From NCBI GenBank assembly GCA_020742515.1, contig DYWT01000288.1:1-41683 (forward strand): a stretch of DNA of 41,683 nucleotides. Reading direction: 5' to 3'. This document shows positions 7,663-17,084 of this stretch, one piece after another (positions within the stretch are counted from its first letter, which is position 1; each line of letters opens with the position of its first letter). The notes beneath the pieces were generated by a model. That model ran no database searches, was not told where the DNA came from, and saw only the letters and a list, made by a program, of their open reading frames with translations. Made by a program: the position numbers and the translations under genes. The DNA comes from Sporosarcina psychrophila. Lineage in GTDB: Bacteria; Bacillota; Bacilli; Bacillales_A; Planococcaceae.

Positions 7663-8733
7663 TTACTGCAACGTTGTTTTATAAACATCGTCAGGTGAAT
7701 GAAATCCATCAAAAATAACCGTGCTATCCAAGTTGTGTTTGTTTACAGCAATTGGCGTTAGTAACACAGAAGGGACTTCAATTTTCCCATTATTAACTTT
7801 TTGCTCAGCAGGTATTTTCTCACCTTTTGCCATTGCAACCGCTAATTCTGCTATTTGCTGTGTAAGCATCTTAATCGGCTTATAGACTGTCATTGTTTGT
7901 GTTCCAGCAACAATTCGCTGTACGCCTGCCAAATCTGCATCCTGCCCGGCAACTGGTACTTGACCGGCTAGTCCAATTGCTGTGAGTGCTTGGATCACTC
8001 CACCTGCCGTGGCATCATTCGCAGCAATCACAGCATCAATCTGCTTGTTTGTTGTCCGGAGAGCTTCTTCCATATTGGATTGCGCATTCACTGGAGTCCA
8101 ATCCTCAGTCCATTGATCATAAACAATAGTAATATCCCCACGATCAATATAGGGACGCAGCACATTGAACACACCTTTTTTCAATAAATGCGCATTGTTA
8201 TCCGTAATAGCCCCGCCAATATAGACGTAATTCCCATTCGGTACGAGGTCAGTAATCGCTTTGGCCTGCATTTCGCCCACTTGTTCATTATCAAAAGACA
8301 CATACAGATCGAGATTCGCATTTTTGACAAGTCTGTCATAGGCAATTACTTGTATACCTGCAAGGTGTGCCTTATGTACAATCGCAGCTGTTGCCTCAGC
8401 ATTATGTGGAACAATTACTAAGAGATCGATCCCGTTTTGAATGAGCGCCTCTGCCTGTGAAATCTGAAGTGCATCATCTCCATTCGCAGCAACAATCTCG
8501 ACTTCCGCTCCCAGTGCTTCAACGGCTTCTCTGAACAAATCTCGATCTTTCAGCCAGCGTTCTTCAAGTAATGTATCCATCGAAAATCCAATACGTATCA
8601 ACTCATTCTTCTCACTGGGCGGTGTCGTTTCCTCAGATTCTCCGGTTTCCGGTATCTGCTTTGACGTACTTATACTAGCAACTAGAAGCAAGGCTATCCC
8701 CGCAAGACACACGACTCTAATCTTCTGTTTCAT
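7663..8733 (-). CDS. Sugar-binding protein, ChvE/XylF-like (last gene of the sugar locus)
   Basis: This 356-residue type I periplasmic-binding-fold protein belongs to the ribose/xylose binding group (Peripla_BP_4). The N-terminus (about 5-25) is a signal or membrane anchor without a lipobox Cys, unlike the transporter's own binding protein at 15632-16738. Signature strands include LLVIVPHNAEA, VIAYDRLVKNANLDLYVSFDN and VAGQDADLAGVQ. It shares most of these motifs with the lipoprotein upstream (IITPHDGAA, VIAYDRLITD, VTGQDAEKAS), so the two are paralogues likely to bind the same class of aldose. It lies 13 bases after the response regulator gene, which argues for a sensory or auxiliary role rather than bulk uptake (inference). 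Confidence 0.83.
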   Translation of the reverse strand: MKQKIRVVCLAGIALLLVASISTSKQIPETGESEETTPPSEKNELIRIGFSMDTLLEERWLKDRDLFREAVEALGAEVEIVAANGDDALQISQAEALIQNGIDLLVIVPHNAEATAAIVHKAHLAGIQVIAYDRLVKNANLDLYVSFDNEQVGEMQAKAITDLVPNGNYVYIGGAITDNNAHLLKKGVFNVLRPYIDRGDITIVYDQWTEDWTPVNAQSNMEEALRTTNKQIDAVIAANDATAGGVIQALTAIGLAGQVPVAGQDADLAGVQRIVAGTQTMTVYKPIKMLTQQIAELAVAMAKGEKIPAEQKVNNGKIEVPSVLLTPIAVNKHNLDSTVIFDGFHSPDDVYKTTLQ

Positions 8734-8746
8734 CTGCTCCCCCCTT

Positions 8747-10291
8747 TCAGACTTCAGCTTTTTTACTCAATAACGTTCTTCGGTATTCCTTCGGGGATAT
8801 TCCACACATTTTCTTGAATACCTTGCTAAAATAATTCGGCTCATGATAACCGACCTCAAATGTAATTTCCTTTAAACTTCTCTCTGGATCATTCAAAAGC
8901 TTTTTTGCTTTTTCAATTCGACACTCCGTCAAAAAATCGATGTAATTAATTCCTAATTTCTCCTTGAACATTTTACTAATGTAAATCGGGCTTAAGTTGA
9001 CCCGTTGCGCGAGAATATCCAATGAAATAGCCTTGTGTGAATGCTCGTAGATGAATTGTTTAATTTGGTGTATCTTATCATCCTCAACCTGATCATAATG
9101 CGCGTCGTAGATAGCATTCATGCGTTCCAGCAGAAGAAGCGTTTCCGTTCGTAATTGACGGTAATCCTGTACTTGAAACGGGAAAAAAGGGGCGTTCGCT
9201 TCCATTCCCATCTCATCCATAACCCGGTTCGCAACCCAGAGCAACTCGAGCACCCGCTGCTGAGTGTAGATCAGTGAATTCCCTCCATTTTCATGCTGCC
9301 GAATCAAATCCAACACACCAGAACGAATGGACACCCAATTCCCTAAACGAATTTGGTCAAAAAATTCTTTCTGTTGCCGCTTGATAATTTGATTGTCCGT
9401 TTCTAAACTTAAAGCTGGAACGTCAGCATAAAAACGACTTTTTGCCGCTAGCGTTGTATCTATGGTCGCAATGAGCGCTTCTTGATACGACTGACGTATT
9501 TCGTCTAATGGCTCATAAACCTGGCCAATCCCTATAAACCAACCCGAACCCATTTGCTTTTTGCCCAATGATAAAATTGATGCAGCTAATGTAATCGCTT
9601 GTAATCGAAAAGATTTCTCCTGATCACGGAACATAATGATAGGAAGCTGACGTCCATATAACGCACCTATCCAAGCAGTTCCGTTTTCGCGCACCTTTTC
9701 CTTGATGGATATATAATAGTGCTCTCCCCCCTTCGGCAGTAAGACCACTAGAACAAATTTTTCAGCAGTGGAGCGAATATTCAGCATCTCAACGAGCATA
9801 TCGATATGTACTTCATGTATATGGTCAAATAATAGCTGTGTCACGATATCTGTTTCCGCTAGTGTCAATGCCTGTTGCCACTTTTCATGCTGTATCTGAC
9901 TTGTTGCCTCTGCCTCACGTTCACGCCTACATTCCTCTAGAACCCTACCCACCGTGTCGACAATTTCACTTGCCCTACTCGGCTTCAGCAAGTAATCTTT
10001 TACACCGAGCTTGATAGCTTCTCTCGCATAATCAAACATATCAAATGCCGTCACCATTACAAACTTGATAGAAGAATGCTCTGCCTGGATTTTTTCTATA
10101 GCTTCAAGCCCTGTCATTCCAGGCATCATAATATCCATTAAGATTAAATCCGGTTGAATTACATTTGCTAGCTCAATTGCCAATTTACCATTTTTCCCTT
10201 GGTAAATAGTAAGATCGGGAAATGCTTTTTGTAAGATTGCCTGCATCCCTTCTCTTTCAATCGGTTCGTCATCAACGATAAGAAGCTTCAT
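8747..10291 (-). CDS. Response regulator with AraC-type DNA-binding domain (YesN type)
   Basis: This 514-residue regulator has an N-terminal receiver domain (about 1-120) with acidic residues at DDE (7-9), the phosphoacceptor Asp53 in LILMDIMMPG, and the conserved Lys in LLKPSRA. A long central region follows. The C-terminal AraC-type double HTH (about 405-510) ends in YFSKVFKKMCGISPKEYRRT. I chose the ATG at 10291 because a GGAGG site lies 8 bases upstream. The gene overlaps the end of the kinase gene by 20 bases, indicating translational coupling. Regulators of this type pair with YesM-like kinases and activate sugar transport operons. The ChvE-like transporter just upstream is the likely target (inference). 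Confidence 0.9.
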   Translation of the reverse strand: MKLLIVDDEPIEREGMQAILQKAFPDLTIYQGKNGKLAIELANVIQPDLILMDIMMPGMTGLEAIEKIQAEHSSIKFVMVTAFDMFDYAREAIKLGVKDYLLKPSRASEIVDTVGRVLEECRREREAEATSQIQHEKWQQALTLAETDIVTQLLFDHIHEVHIDMLVEMLNIRSTAEKFVLVVLLPKGGEHYYISIKEKVRENGTAWIGALYGRQLPIIMFRDQEKSFRLQAITLAASILSLGKKQMGSGWFIGIGQVYEPLDEIRQSYQEALIATIDTTLAAKSRFYADVPALSLETDNQIIKRQQKEFFDQIRLGNWVSIRSGVLDLIRQHENGGNSLIYTQQRVLELLWVANRVMDEMGMEANAPFFPFQVQDYRQLRTETLLLLERMNAIYDAHYDQVEDDKIHQIKQFIYEHSHKAISLDILAQRVNLSPIYISKMFKEKLGINYIDFLTECRIEKAKKLLNDPERSLKEITFEVGYHEPNYFSKVFKKMCGISPKEYRRTLLSKKAEV

Positions 10292-11732
10292 CAGCAACTT
10301 CCTCCCTTGCCGTTGGAATTTGTATGATTACTTTTGTACCCCGACCTTCCTTGCTATCAATTGCGATTAAATCCTCTGCTCCATAAAATAACTGTAATCT
10401 TTTCACCACGTTCTGAAAGCCGATTCCTGTAGAATGTCCTTCCATTGGCGCGACATCTCCATTTAGCAGTTGCTCCATTTTCTCTCGAGCTATCCCTTTT
10501 CCACTATCTTCGATTTCAATGATGACCCCTGATCCATCCTTCTTAATCCTGAACCATATGATTCCCCCGCTCTCTTCGGGTTCAATAGCATGGATTACGG
10601 CATTTTCAATAATGGGCTGAAGGGTTAAACCCGGGATTTTCACCTGTAAGCAAGATTCATCAATGTCAGATTTAAATTGTAAACGATCTCTAAATCGCGC
10701 CTTTTGAATTTCCATATACTGATTCAAAACAACCACTTCTTCAAACAACGTTACAGAGCGGTCAATCCGCTTCAAATTATAGCGTAGCAAGCCTGCTACG
10801 CTAACTATGAGATCACTTGTCTCCTCCGCACCATCCAAATACGCCTTTTTCGACAATGTGTTCAATGTATTGAATAAAAAGTGTGGGTTTATTTGGCTTT
10901 GTAAGCTCCTAAATTGACTCTCTTTCAACAACAACTTGCTTTGCTGAAGCTCATGTTCAAGCTGGGCCTTTTGCCGAATTTCCAATATTAAGTCATTAAT
11001 GTTTATACGCATTTTATCAAAGGTCTTTGCTAAAAAAGCGATCTCATCATTGGATTTCACGTCAATTCGTTGATTAAAACGACCTTGAGACAATTCATTA
11101 GCCGCCTGTGTGAGCTGATGAACCGGTCTCGTAATGCTAATTGAAAACCAATATGTAGCCAATAGTGACACGACGGTGATCAAAAGCAATAACCAAATCC
11201 CCAGCTTTTTCAGCTCCTGCGACTGTATGATAATATCCCTATAAAATCGATCATACGTCTTCAATTCCCGGTCTAAAATCGTTAAGGTCATTTCAGATAT
11301 GTACATAGAAATACGATTTGCTTCATTGAATTGGTTGGTCGAGCCTTCCATGTCTTTTGCCTCTGAAAACATAATGGAGCGATTGGTCGTCTCGATAAGG
11401 CTATCGATTAAATGAATATAATTGGTTACTGAAAATGCATTTTCTGCGTTTCGCAGCTCCGCTACATCCAGTTGTACCTCTTCAATAACGGCGATGCTCT
11501 TCTCTATCTGTTGCTTATGATTATTTGTCATGTCGAATAAATAATTATTTAAATTGGTAATTATCTGCTGACTAGCTGTTGTCACTTCATTCATTCGCAA
11601 ATAGCGCTGTAAAATAGCATTGGATTGTTCCTGCGTTTTCTGATTGTAATGCGTAAGCGTCAACCAAATGACCCCCATAATCAGCAACATAACGGAAACG
11701 AGTATCCAAATCTTCTTTTGAATCGTCGTCAT
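10272..11732 (-). CDS. Sensor histidine kinase, YesM/LytS-like (HPK7 type)
   Basis: This 486-residue membrane kinase has a membrane span at about 8-26, an extracytoplasmic four-helix-like domain (about 30-175) and a second span at about 178-200. A HAMP linker follows (about 198-252; FSISITRPVHQLTQAANELSQG). The phosphoacceptor region has the family hallmark QINPHFLFNTLNTLSKKA, where His is the phosphorylated residue. The C-terminal HATPase shows the N box (PIIENAVIHAI) and G boxes (IEDSGKGI, GIGFQNVVKRL). It overlaps the preceding binding-protein gene by 4 bases (ATGA type) and the regulator gene by 20 bases. It therefore belongs to a three-component sensor in which an anchored binding protein reports sugar to the kinase. 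Confidence 0.92.
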   Translation of the reverse strand: MTTIQKKIWILVSVMLLIMGVIWLTLTHYNQKTQEQSNAILQRYLRMNEVTTASQQIITNLNNYLFDMTNNHKQQIEKSIAVIEEVQLDVAELRNAENAFSVTNYIHLIDSLIETTNRSIMFSEAKDMEGSTNQFNEANRISMYISEMTLTILDRELKTYDRFYRDIIIQSQELKKLGIWLLLLITVVSLLATYWFSISITRPVHQLTQAANELSQGRFNQRIDVKSNDEIAFLAKTFDKMRININDLILEIRQKAQLEHELQQSKLLLKESQFRSLQSQINPHFLFNTLNTLSKKAYLDGAEETSDLIVSVAGLLRYNLKRIDRSVTLFEEVVVLNQYMEIQKARFRDRLQFKSDIDESCLQVKIPGLTLQPIIENAVIHAIEPEESGGIIWFRIKKDGSGVIIEIEDSGKGIAREKMEQLLNGDVAPMEGHSTGIGFQNVVKRLQLFYGAEDLIAIDSKEGRGTKVIIQIPTAREEVADEASYR

Positions 11733-12709
11733 AGCCCTTCAGCCTCCACTACGACCATGCGCGTTTCGGTAAGGTAACCATTCGAATCAAGCGGGACAGT
11801 TTCGTCTGAAATCCATTCCATCAACCATTTCACACTCTCACTGCCCATCTCTTCCGGCTTTTGTTCCAAAATCCCATCAAGCTTACCTTGTTTTAATAAA
11901 GCTGTTGATTCAGCCCCATCATCAAAGGTATAAATATGATACGGCTCGACCTGCGTGCGTCTTCCTATTTCTTGAATCATCGGCCCTGCATAATTTGCAT
12001 TGATGGCTATAAAAGCAGAGACCCACGGAACTTCATTCATTGCCTGCTGAGTCGTTGCCATGATTTGTTCCTTTGTATCCGCGGTCCCTCTAATAATTAT
12101 TTCAATTCCTGGATATCCGCTTAATACATTCTGAATACCGGCTAAACGTTCCTTCTGATAATATGCTTGCTCTTGATCGCCAAGTATAATTACTTCTCCT
12201 GTCTGCCCCATTTCTTTTATCAATTGACGGGCAACCACTTTTCCTGCCAAAAATTGATCCGAACCCACGTAGGTTTTTCGCAAGCTTTCTTCCACAGGAA
12301 CATCGTTTGCGACGGTAATAACAGGAATCCCATAAAAAGCCGCTTTAACCTTTGTCAGCTCTTTAAATTCTTCATTATCTAGCCCTTGTACGATAATTCC
12401 ATTCACTTTTGAATGAATGGCAACCTCCATTTTCTTCAAAAAATCAGCTTGGTTGGTGCCATAGCTCCCCCACACTTCGAGTTGAACATTTTCTTCTTGT
12501 GCCTGCTTTACGGCCCCATTACTGACCTTATTCCAAAAAGGAGTATCAAGCTCTTGCGTAATAAGTACGAGACGAATAGATGCCGGTGCAGAGGAGAGGT
12601 TAGCAGGCATCTCACTAGTTGAACGAAAGGCTTTAGTTGCTGTTACAATAGTCAAATAGCCAAAAATCACAATGAGCGCGCCAAGCGTAAGAACAACTTT
12701 TTTCCGCAT
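11729..12709 (-). CDS. Membrane-anchored sugar-binding protein, sensor partner of the kinase
   Basis: This 326-residue Peripla_BP_4-type protein has an uncleaved-looking hydrophobic anchor (about 4-24) and no lipobox. The binding fold shows SIRLVLITQELDTPFW, NGIIVQGLDNEEF, GIPVITVANDVP and the hinge strand YVGSDQFLAGKVVARQL. Its stop overlaps the kinase start by 4 bases, so the two are made together. In known three-component systems of Firmicutes, such a protein binds sugar outside the cell and signals through the kinase's outer domain. It is separated from the permease gene by 124 bases holding a hairpin, so the regulatory genes may have their own promoter or be read at a lower level. Confidence 0.85.
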   Translation of the reverse strand: MRKKVVLTLGALIVIFGYLTIVTATKAFRSTSEMPANLSSAPASIRLVLITQELDTPFWNKVSNGAVKQAQEENVQLEVWGSYGTNQADFLKKMEVAIHSKVNGIIVQGLDNEEFKELTKVKAAFYGIPVITVANDVPVEESLRKTYVGSDQFLAGKVVARQLIKEMGQTGEVIILGDQEQAYYQKERLAGIQNVLSGYPGIEIIIRGTADTKEQIMATTQQAMNEVPWVSAFIAINANYAGPMIQEIGRRTQVEPYHIYTFDDGAESTALLKQGKLDGILEQKPEEMGSESVKWLMEWISDETVPLDSNGYLTETRMVVVEAEGL

Positions 12710-12786
12710 ACACCTTCCTCTTTCCCCATGCTTTTTCCTTTCATCTTACCACTTGCCGAGAAATTAACAATGACTTACAAAACGAT

Positions 12787-12816
12787 ATCAGGCACCCCAC
12801 AAACAGGATGCCTGAT
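12787..12816 (-). terminator. Hairpin between the permease and sensor genes
   Basis: Perfect arms ATCAGGCA and TGCCTGAT (8 bp) enclose a 14-base loop, 18 bases after the permease stop. On the minus strand only a weak U tract follows (CGUUUUG), so it is more likely a partial terminator or RNA-stabilising hairpin that sets the ratio of transporter to regulator transcripts. Confidence 0.5.
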
Positions 12817-12833
12817 TATTCTAGCATTCACTT

Positions 12834-14009
12834 TTAAGCACGTTGCTTACGAGTCATTACGTCGAAGATTACTGCTCCGGCTAAAACACCGCCGCGTATC
12901 ATATATTGATAGGAAATCCCGACGCCCAGTAAGTTCATCCCGCTTGATAACGAAGCCATCACGATAGCTCCAATTATGGCACCTGTCACTTTTCCAACAC
13001 CGCCTGCTGACGAAACTCCCCCCACATATGCAGCTGCAATGGCATCAAGCTCAAAGAGAGTTCCGGCTGTCGTCGTTGCGGATTGAAGCCGTGATGTAAA
13101 AAGAATTCCGGATAATGCAGCGAGCATTCCCATCGAACCAAAGACGATATATGTAATCTTTTGTACATTGATTCCACTTAAATGCGCGGCCTCTGGATTA
13201 CTACCGACCGCATAAATGTGACGACCAAGCACTGTTTTAGTCGTTAAGAAATGGTAGATTACTACAACGATAATTATAATGACAACCGTCCAAGAAAATC
13301 CATTATAGCCTGCTAAAATCCATGTAATATAAGCAATGATAGCTGATATCAAAACAAGCTTTACGCTAAATATCCCCTTAGACATTACATCAAAGCCATA
13401 CGTCAATTTGTTACGACGATTGGCGATTTCATTGTATATATATAAAAGAACTCCGACAAACCCTACTAATAACGTCAGTAGATGCAAGCCGTTAATTTGC
13501 ATAATCGATGGAATAAATCCATTCCCAATCGCATTGAATTGTTCATCCCTAACAATAATCGTTCCCGTTTTTTCTGTAACCTGAAGGAGTGCACCACGGA
13601 AAATCAACATCCCCGCCAGCGTAGCAACGAATGATGGAATTCCAATTTTAGCAACTAGTACCCCGTTAAATAATCCAATGATAGCACCTAAAATTAAAAT
13701 CAGCGGAATAGTAATCCATACTGACAAGCCCATTTGCGTCAAGAAAATGGCTGTAATCGCACCTAGAAATCCTGCTAAAAAGCCCACCGATAAATCAATA
13801 TGACGAATGACGATAACAAGGGTCATCCCCACCGCCAAAACCGCAATATAACCAGCAGAATCCAGTAAGTTACTTATGTTTCGAGAAGACATAAACAAGC
13901 CGTTCGTCATAATCGTAAATGTTAACAAAATAACGATTAACGCAATATACATCCCGTAATCTCGAATATTGGCTTTGACGAGCGCTTTAGTTTCTTTATA
14001 AAATCCCAA
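12834..14009 (-). CDS. Sugar ABC transporter permease (GguB/XylH-like)
   Basis: This 391-residue integral membrane protein of the ribose/xylose permease family (BPD_transp_2) has about 10-11 membrane spans. The family stretch GMTLVIVIRHIDLSVG lies near residues 62-77, and the loop AVGSNPEAAHLSGINV near 268-283 is the EAA-like coupling region. The C-terminal half has AAYVGGVSSAGGVGKVTGAIIGA. It forms the channel for the sugar delivered by the lipoprotein at 15632-16738. The start is a TTG at 14009, supported by AGGAGGG 7 bases upstream. It lies 11 bases after the ATPase gene. The length matches XylH and GguB proteins. Confidence 0.92.
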   Translation of the reverse strand: MGFYKETKALVKANIRDYGMYIALIVILLTFTIMTNGLFMSSRNISNLLDSAGYIAVLAVGMTLVIVIRHIDLSVGFLAGFLGAITAIFLTQMGLSVWITIPLILILGAIIGLFNGVLVAKIGIPSFVATLAGMLIFRGALLQVTEKTGTIIVRDEQFNAIGNGFIPSIMQINGLHLLTLLVGFVGVLLYIYNEIANRRNKLTYGFDVMSKGIFSVKLVLISAIIAYITWILAGYNGFSWTVVIIIIVVVIYHFLTTKTVLGRHIYAVGSNPEAAHLSGINVQKITYIVFGSMGMLAALSGILFTSRLQSATTTAGTLFELDAIAAAYVGGVSSAGGVGKVTGAIIGAIVMASLSSGMNLLGVGISYQYMIRGGVLAGAVIFDVMTRKQRA

Positions 14010-14020
14010 CGTTATCCCTC

Positions 14021-15541
14021 CTATTGCGTCGCAAGTTCCATAATCGCTTCTTGTGTCGCTTCCTTCATGGCCAGTTCTCCTTTGATCGCGCCATTTGCCA
14101 TAACATAGATACGATCACTCATCCCTAGCACCTCACCAAGTTCAGAGGAGATCATAATAATACTCATACCTTCGTCAATCAACTGATTCATAATCGTATA
14201 AATTTCGAATTTCGCCCCAACATCGATTCCCCTTGTCGGTTCATCTAAGATCAAGATCTTAGGTCCAGTAAACAACCATTTCCCAAGCGATACTTTTTGT
14301 TGGTTTCCACCACTCAATTTGCCAACTATTTGCTCTAGTGAACTCGCTTTAATATACAACGAGTCTTTGTACTCTTTACCAACCTTCACTTCTTCATTTA
14401 AATTGAGAATCCCCTTCGTCGAAATACCTTTCAGATGCGCCGCCGAGACATTACTCTTAATATCCTGTAATAAAAACAGTCCGTCTCCTTTTCGATCCTC
14501 CGTCACATATGCAATACCAGCCTTAATCGCATCACTTGTATGCTTCAGTACTTTTGGCGCCCCCTGAATTTCCAAATCCCCTTGTAACTTATAGTTTTTC
14601 GGATTCCCAAAAATGCTAAGAGCAAGTTCTGTACGACCGGACCCCATCAGACCAGCGATCCCAATAATCTCGCCTTTTTTCACGTGAAGATTGATGTTTT
14701 TCACAACATTTCTTCCTAGTTGCGTGTCATACGCTGACCAATTATCCAATTTGAAGACAGTATCCCCGATTTTCTTATCAGGATGTTTCGGGTAAATGTC
14801 TTCGATTTCACGTCCTACCATATTTTTTATGATGACATTTTCCGCTACTTCCCCTTTACTTGCATCTAGCGTACAAATCGTCTTGCCGTCCCGCAAAATC
14901 GTTACTTTATCCGCTATCTCGATAACTTCCTTCAGCTTATGAGAAATCATAATGCAGCTAATTCCTTGGCTTTTTAATTCCTTTAGGAGTTTTAACAGAT
15001 TTTCACTGTCATCTTCATTCAGTGCTGCCGTCGGCTCATCTAAAATCAGCAGATTTACATCTTTACTTAATGCTTTGGCAATTTCTACGAGCTGTTGTTT
15101 TCCTACACTTAATTCCCTAATCAGTGTTTCCGGCGTCACTTTCAGCTTTACTTTTTTCAGTATCTGCGTAGCTTGAACGATTGTTTGATTCCAATCAACG
15201 AATGGACCCTTCTTCACTTCATTGCCAGCAAATATATTTTCATAGACGGACAAATCCGGAAAAAGTGCCAACTCTTGATAAATGATGCCAATACCAGCCT
15301 TCACACTATCGCTAATTTCATTGAACTGTTGAACTTGATCTTCAAATACGATATCTCCATCGTATGTGCCGTATGGATAGACTCCACTCAACACTTTCAT
15401 CAGAGTCGATTTTCCTGCACCATTCTCACCGACTAAACAATGAATCTCTCCTTTTCTCACTTTGAAATTCACGTTCGATAGGGCCTTGACTCCCGGGAAC
15501 TCTTTAGATATGTCATTCATCTCTAAAATATATTCGTTCAT
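14021..15541 (-). CDS. Sugar ABC transporter ATP-binding protein, double NBD (GguA/XylG-like)
   Basis: This 506-residue protein has two fused nucleotide-binding domains, as in RbsA and XylG. NBD1 has Walker A GENGAGKSTLMK, signature LSVGKQQLVEIAKAL and Walker B LLILDEPTAAL. NBD2 has a degenerate Walker A region (GLMGSGRTELA), signature KLSGGNQQKVSLGKWL and Walker B ILILDEPTRGIDVG. The degenerate second Walker A is normal in this family. I start it at the ATG at 15541 (MNEYILEMNDIS) because GGGGAGGCG lies 6-7 bases before it. An upstream in-frame ATG at 15604 would add 21 residues of non-conserved sequence. The middle gene of the lipoprotein-ATPase-permease operon. Confidence 0.93.
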   Translation of the reverse strand: MNEYILEMNDISKEFPGVKALSNVNFKVRKGEIHCLVGENGAGKSTLMKVLSGVYPYGTYDGDIVFEDQVQQFNEISDSVKAGIGIIYQELALFPDLSVYENIFAGNEVKKGPFVDWNQTIVQATQILKKVKLKVTPETLIRELSVGKQQLVEIAKALSKDVNLLILDEPTAALNEDDSENLLKLLKELKSQGISCIMISHKLKEVIEIADKVTILRDGKTICTLDASKGEVAENVIIKNMVGREIEDIYPKHPDKKIGDTVFKLDNWSAYDTQLGRNVVKNINLHVKKGEIIGIAGLMGSGRTELALSIFGNPKNYKLQGDLEIQGAPKVLKHTSDAIKAGIAYVTEDRKGDGLFLLQDIKSNVSAAHLKGISTKGILNLNEEVKVGKEYKDSLYIKASSLEQIVGKLSGGNQQKVSLGKWLFTGPKILILDEPTRGIDVGAKFEIYTIMNQLIDEGMSIIMISSELGEVLGMSDRIYVMANGAIKGELAMKEATQEAIMELATQ

Positions 15542-15631
15542 TCTATCGCCTCCCCAACCCAAACAAAATAGAAATGGAGAAATAATGATAGATTTCACTA
15601 TCACTATTTTCCATTTTCCAATGTGATACTT

Positions 15632-16738
15632 TTACTCTAAACCTGTGAATTCGCTTGCCTCATAGTATTCAGAATCGATTAGCTCAGATTTCACGTTATC
15701 TTCATTCACAACGATTACGTCCGTTTGTTTCGCTTTAACTTCAACTGAACCATTATCATAAGAACCTGTTGTTTCTGGAGTATTGCCATCTAAGATTTCA
15801 ACTGCCATACCCATCGCATCTTTCACCAGTGCACGAACGTCTTTGAATACCGTCATCGACTGTTTTCCATCGATTATATATTGGATAGATGCTTTCTCTG
15901 CATCTTGCCCAGTCACAAAGTAACTTGAAATTACACTATCAGAAGCAAATACGTCTGCGATTGACCGAGCTGTTCCATCATTCGGAGCTAGAACTGCAAC
16001 ATCACCTTTTAAGTCGTCACCCGCAGCTGTTAAGTGTGTTTGTGCTTTGTTTTTCGCATCATTTGCATCCCAGTTCGTTGTGACTTGACCAATAATTTTT
16101 CCTAGTTGGTCGCGCGAAAGTTCGGCTGAATCTTTTAACCCCTCTGCTTCACTTGAGTTAGCAATTTTAAAGGTACCATCTGCAATTTTCGGTTGAAGCA
16201 CTTTCCAGGCCCCTTCGAAGAATAAAAATGCGTTGTTATCTGAAGCCGCACCGGCATAAAGGTAAAGCGGAACGTCAGATCCCTGCGCATTGTCCACTAA
16301 ATACTGTGCTTGTGCAGCACCTACTGCTAAACTATCGAATGTTACATAATAATCCACTGCATCCGTATCTGTAATTAAACGGTCATACGCTATAACAGTT
16401 ACACCCTCTTTTTTCGCTGCTTCTACTGCAGATGCAGCAGCCGCACCATCATGAGGAGTGATGATTAATACCTTGATGCCTTTATTTAATAATGCCTCTA
16501 CATTTTCTTTTTCTTTCGCTGAAGATCCTTGACTAAATAGAATTTCCGTTGAATAATCTGAATCTGCTAATGCATCCTTGAAACGTTGCTCATCCTGTAC
16601 CCATCGAGGTTCATCCTTCGTCGGTAATACAATACCTACGTCAACCGAACTACCTCCGTCATTGTTACATCCAGCTGCGACGAGTGCGAACACCATCAAG
16701 ATTGCCAAAAATGTTAACCCCTTAAATTTCTTAATCAT
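15632..16738 (-). CDS. Sugar-binding lipoprotein (ChvE/XylF-like), first gene of the operon
   Basis: This 368-residue binding protein has a lipoprotein signal peptide ending in the lipobox VAAGC (Cys at about residue 24), so it is anchored on the outer face of the membrane. The Peripla_BP_4 fold includes VGIVLPTKDEPRW, VLIITPHDGAAA, VIAYDRLI, YVTFDSLAVG and VTGQDAEKAS. These match the multiple-sugar-binding ChvE and xylose-binding XylF group. Relatives bind xylose, arabinose, glucose or galactose; which one here is open. A good ribosome binding site (AGAGGGG) precedes the ATG. A cre site 68-81 bases upstream of the start suggests repression by CcpA when preferred sugars are present. Confidence 0.9.
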   Translation of the reverse strand: MIKKFKGLTFLAILMVFALVAAGCNNDGGSSVDVGIVLPTKDEPRWVQDEQRFKDALADSDYSTEILFSQGSSAKEKENVEALLNKGIKVLIITPHDGAAAASAVEAAKKEGVTVIAYDRLITDTDAVDYYVTFDSLAVGAAQAQYLVDNAQGSDVPLYLYAGAASDNNAFLFFEGAWKVLQPKIADGTFKIANSSEAEGLKDSAELSRDQLGKIIGQVTTNWDANDAKNKAQTHLTAAGDDLKGDVAVLAPNDGTARSIADVFASDSVISSYFVTGQDAEKASIQYIIDGKQSMTVFKDVRALVKDAMGMAVEILDGNTPETTGSYDNGSVEVKAKQTDVIVVNEDNVKSELIDSEYYEASEFTGLE

Positions 16739-16805
16739 TTTTTTACCCCTCTCTTTTTGAATAAAAAGTATTTACTACTTAATCATAAACTCTGAAAATT
16801 CAATA

Positions 16806-16819
16806 TGAAAGCGCTATCA
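16806..16819 (+). promoter_or_regulatory. CcpA binding site (cre) upstream of the sugar operon
   Basis: TGAAAGCGCTATCA fits the consensus TGWAANCGNTNWCA at every position. It lies 68 bases upstream of the ATG of the sugar-binding lipoprotein. On the minus strand a TTGAAT that could be the -35 element follows 3 bases after it, so CcpA bound here would block the promoter. Confidence 0.75.
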
Positions 16820-17003
16820 ATGGTGTTTTTTTAACATTAACTATACTTTTTTAGCTTTTTGGCGGAATAAATAATTTCGGCTTTGAAAGAGAGACCTCCA
16901 TTTTTTTTTGAATTGATACCTTACTTTGCTTGATTTGGGCACTACCGGTACTGCCCGCTTTAATCAACCGATTCAGATGCCATTCAAGGTGAAATAATAC
17001 GTC

Positions 17004-17040
17004 AAAAAGCCAGTGGAGCATTATGCTCCACTGGCTTTTT
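17004..17040. terminator. Strong terminator after the peptide-type binding protein gene
   Basis: A perfect 18-bp palindrome around a single base (AAAAAGCCAGTGGAGCAT and its complement) has A and T runs at its ends, so it can stop transcription from both sides. It lies 44 bases after the stop of the gene at 17085. The 16851-17003 stretch beyond it is open on the minus strand but I do not recognise its translation. Confidence 0.9.
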
Positions 17041-17084
17041 GAGTCTACTTCCTCATAACGCAAGGAAGATTGGTCTCGATTGTT

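Noticed and set aside
15542-15604. N-terminal extension of the sugar ATPase from an upstream ATG
   Set aside because: The ribosome site GGGGAGG lies between this ATG and the conserved start at 15541, and the added residues are not family-like.
16851-17063. Minus-strand frame of 70 codons after the binding protein gene
   Set aside because: Its first 20 or so codons are the terminator hairpin and it has no convincing ribosome site. The rest (HLEWHLNRLIKAGS) is protein-like but I cannot place it in a family, so I note it only as a possible remnant.
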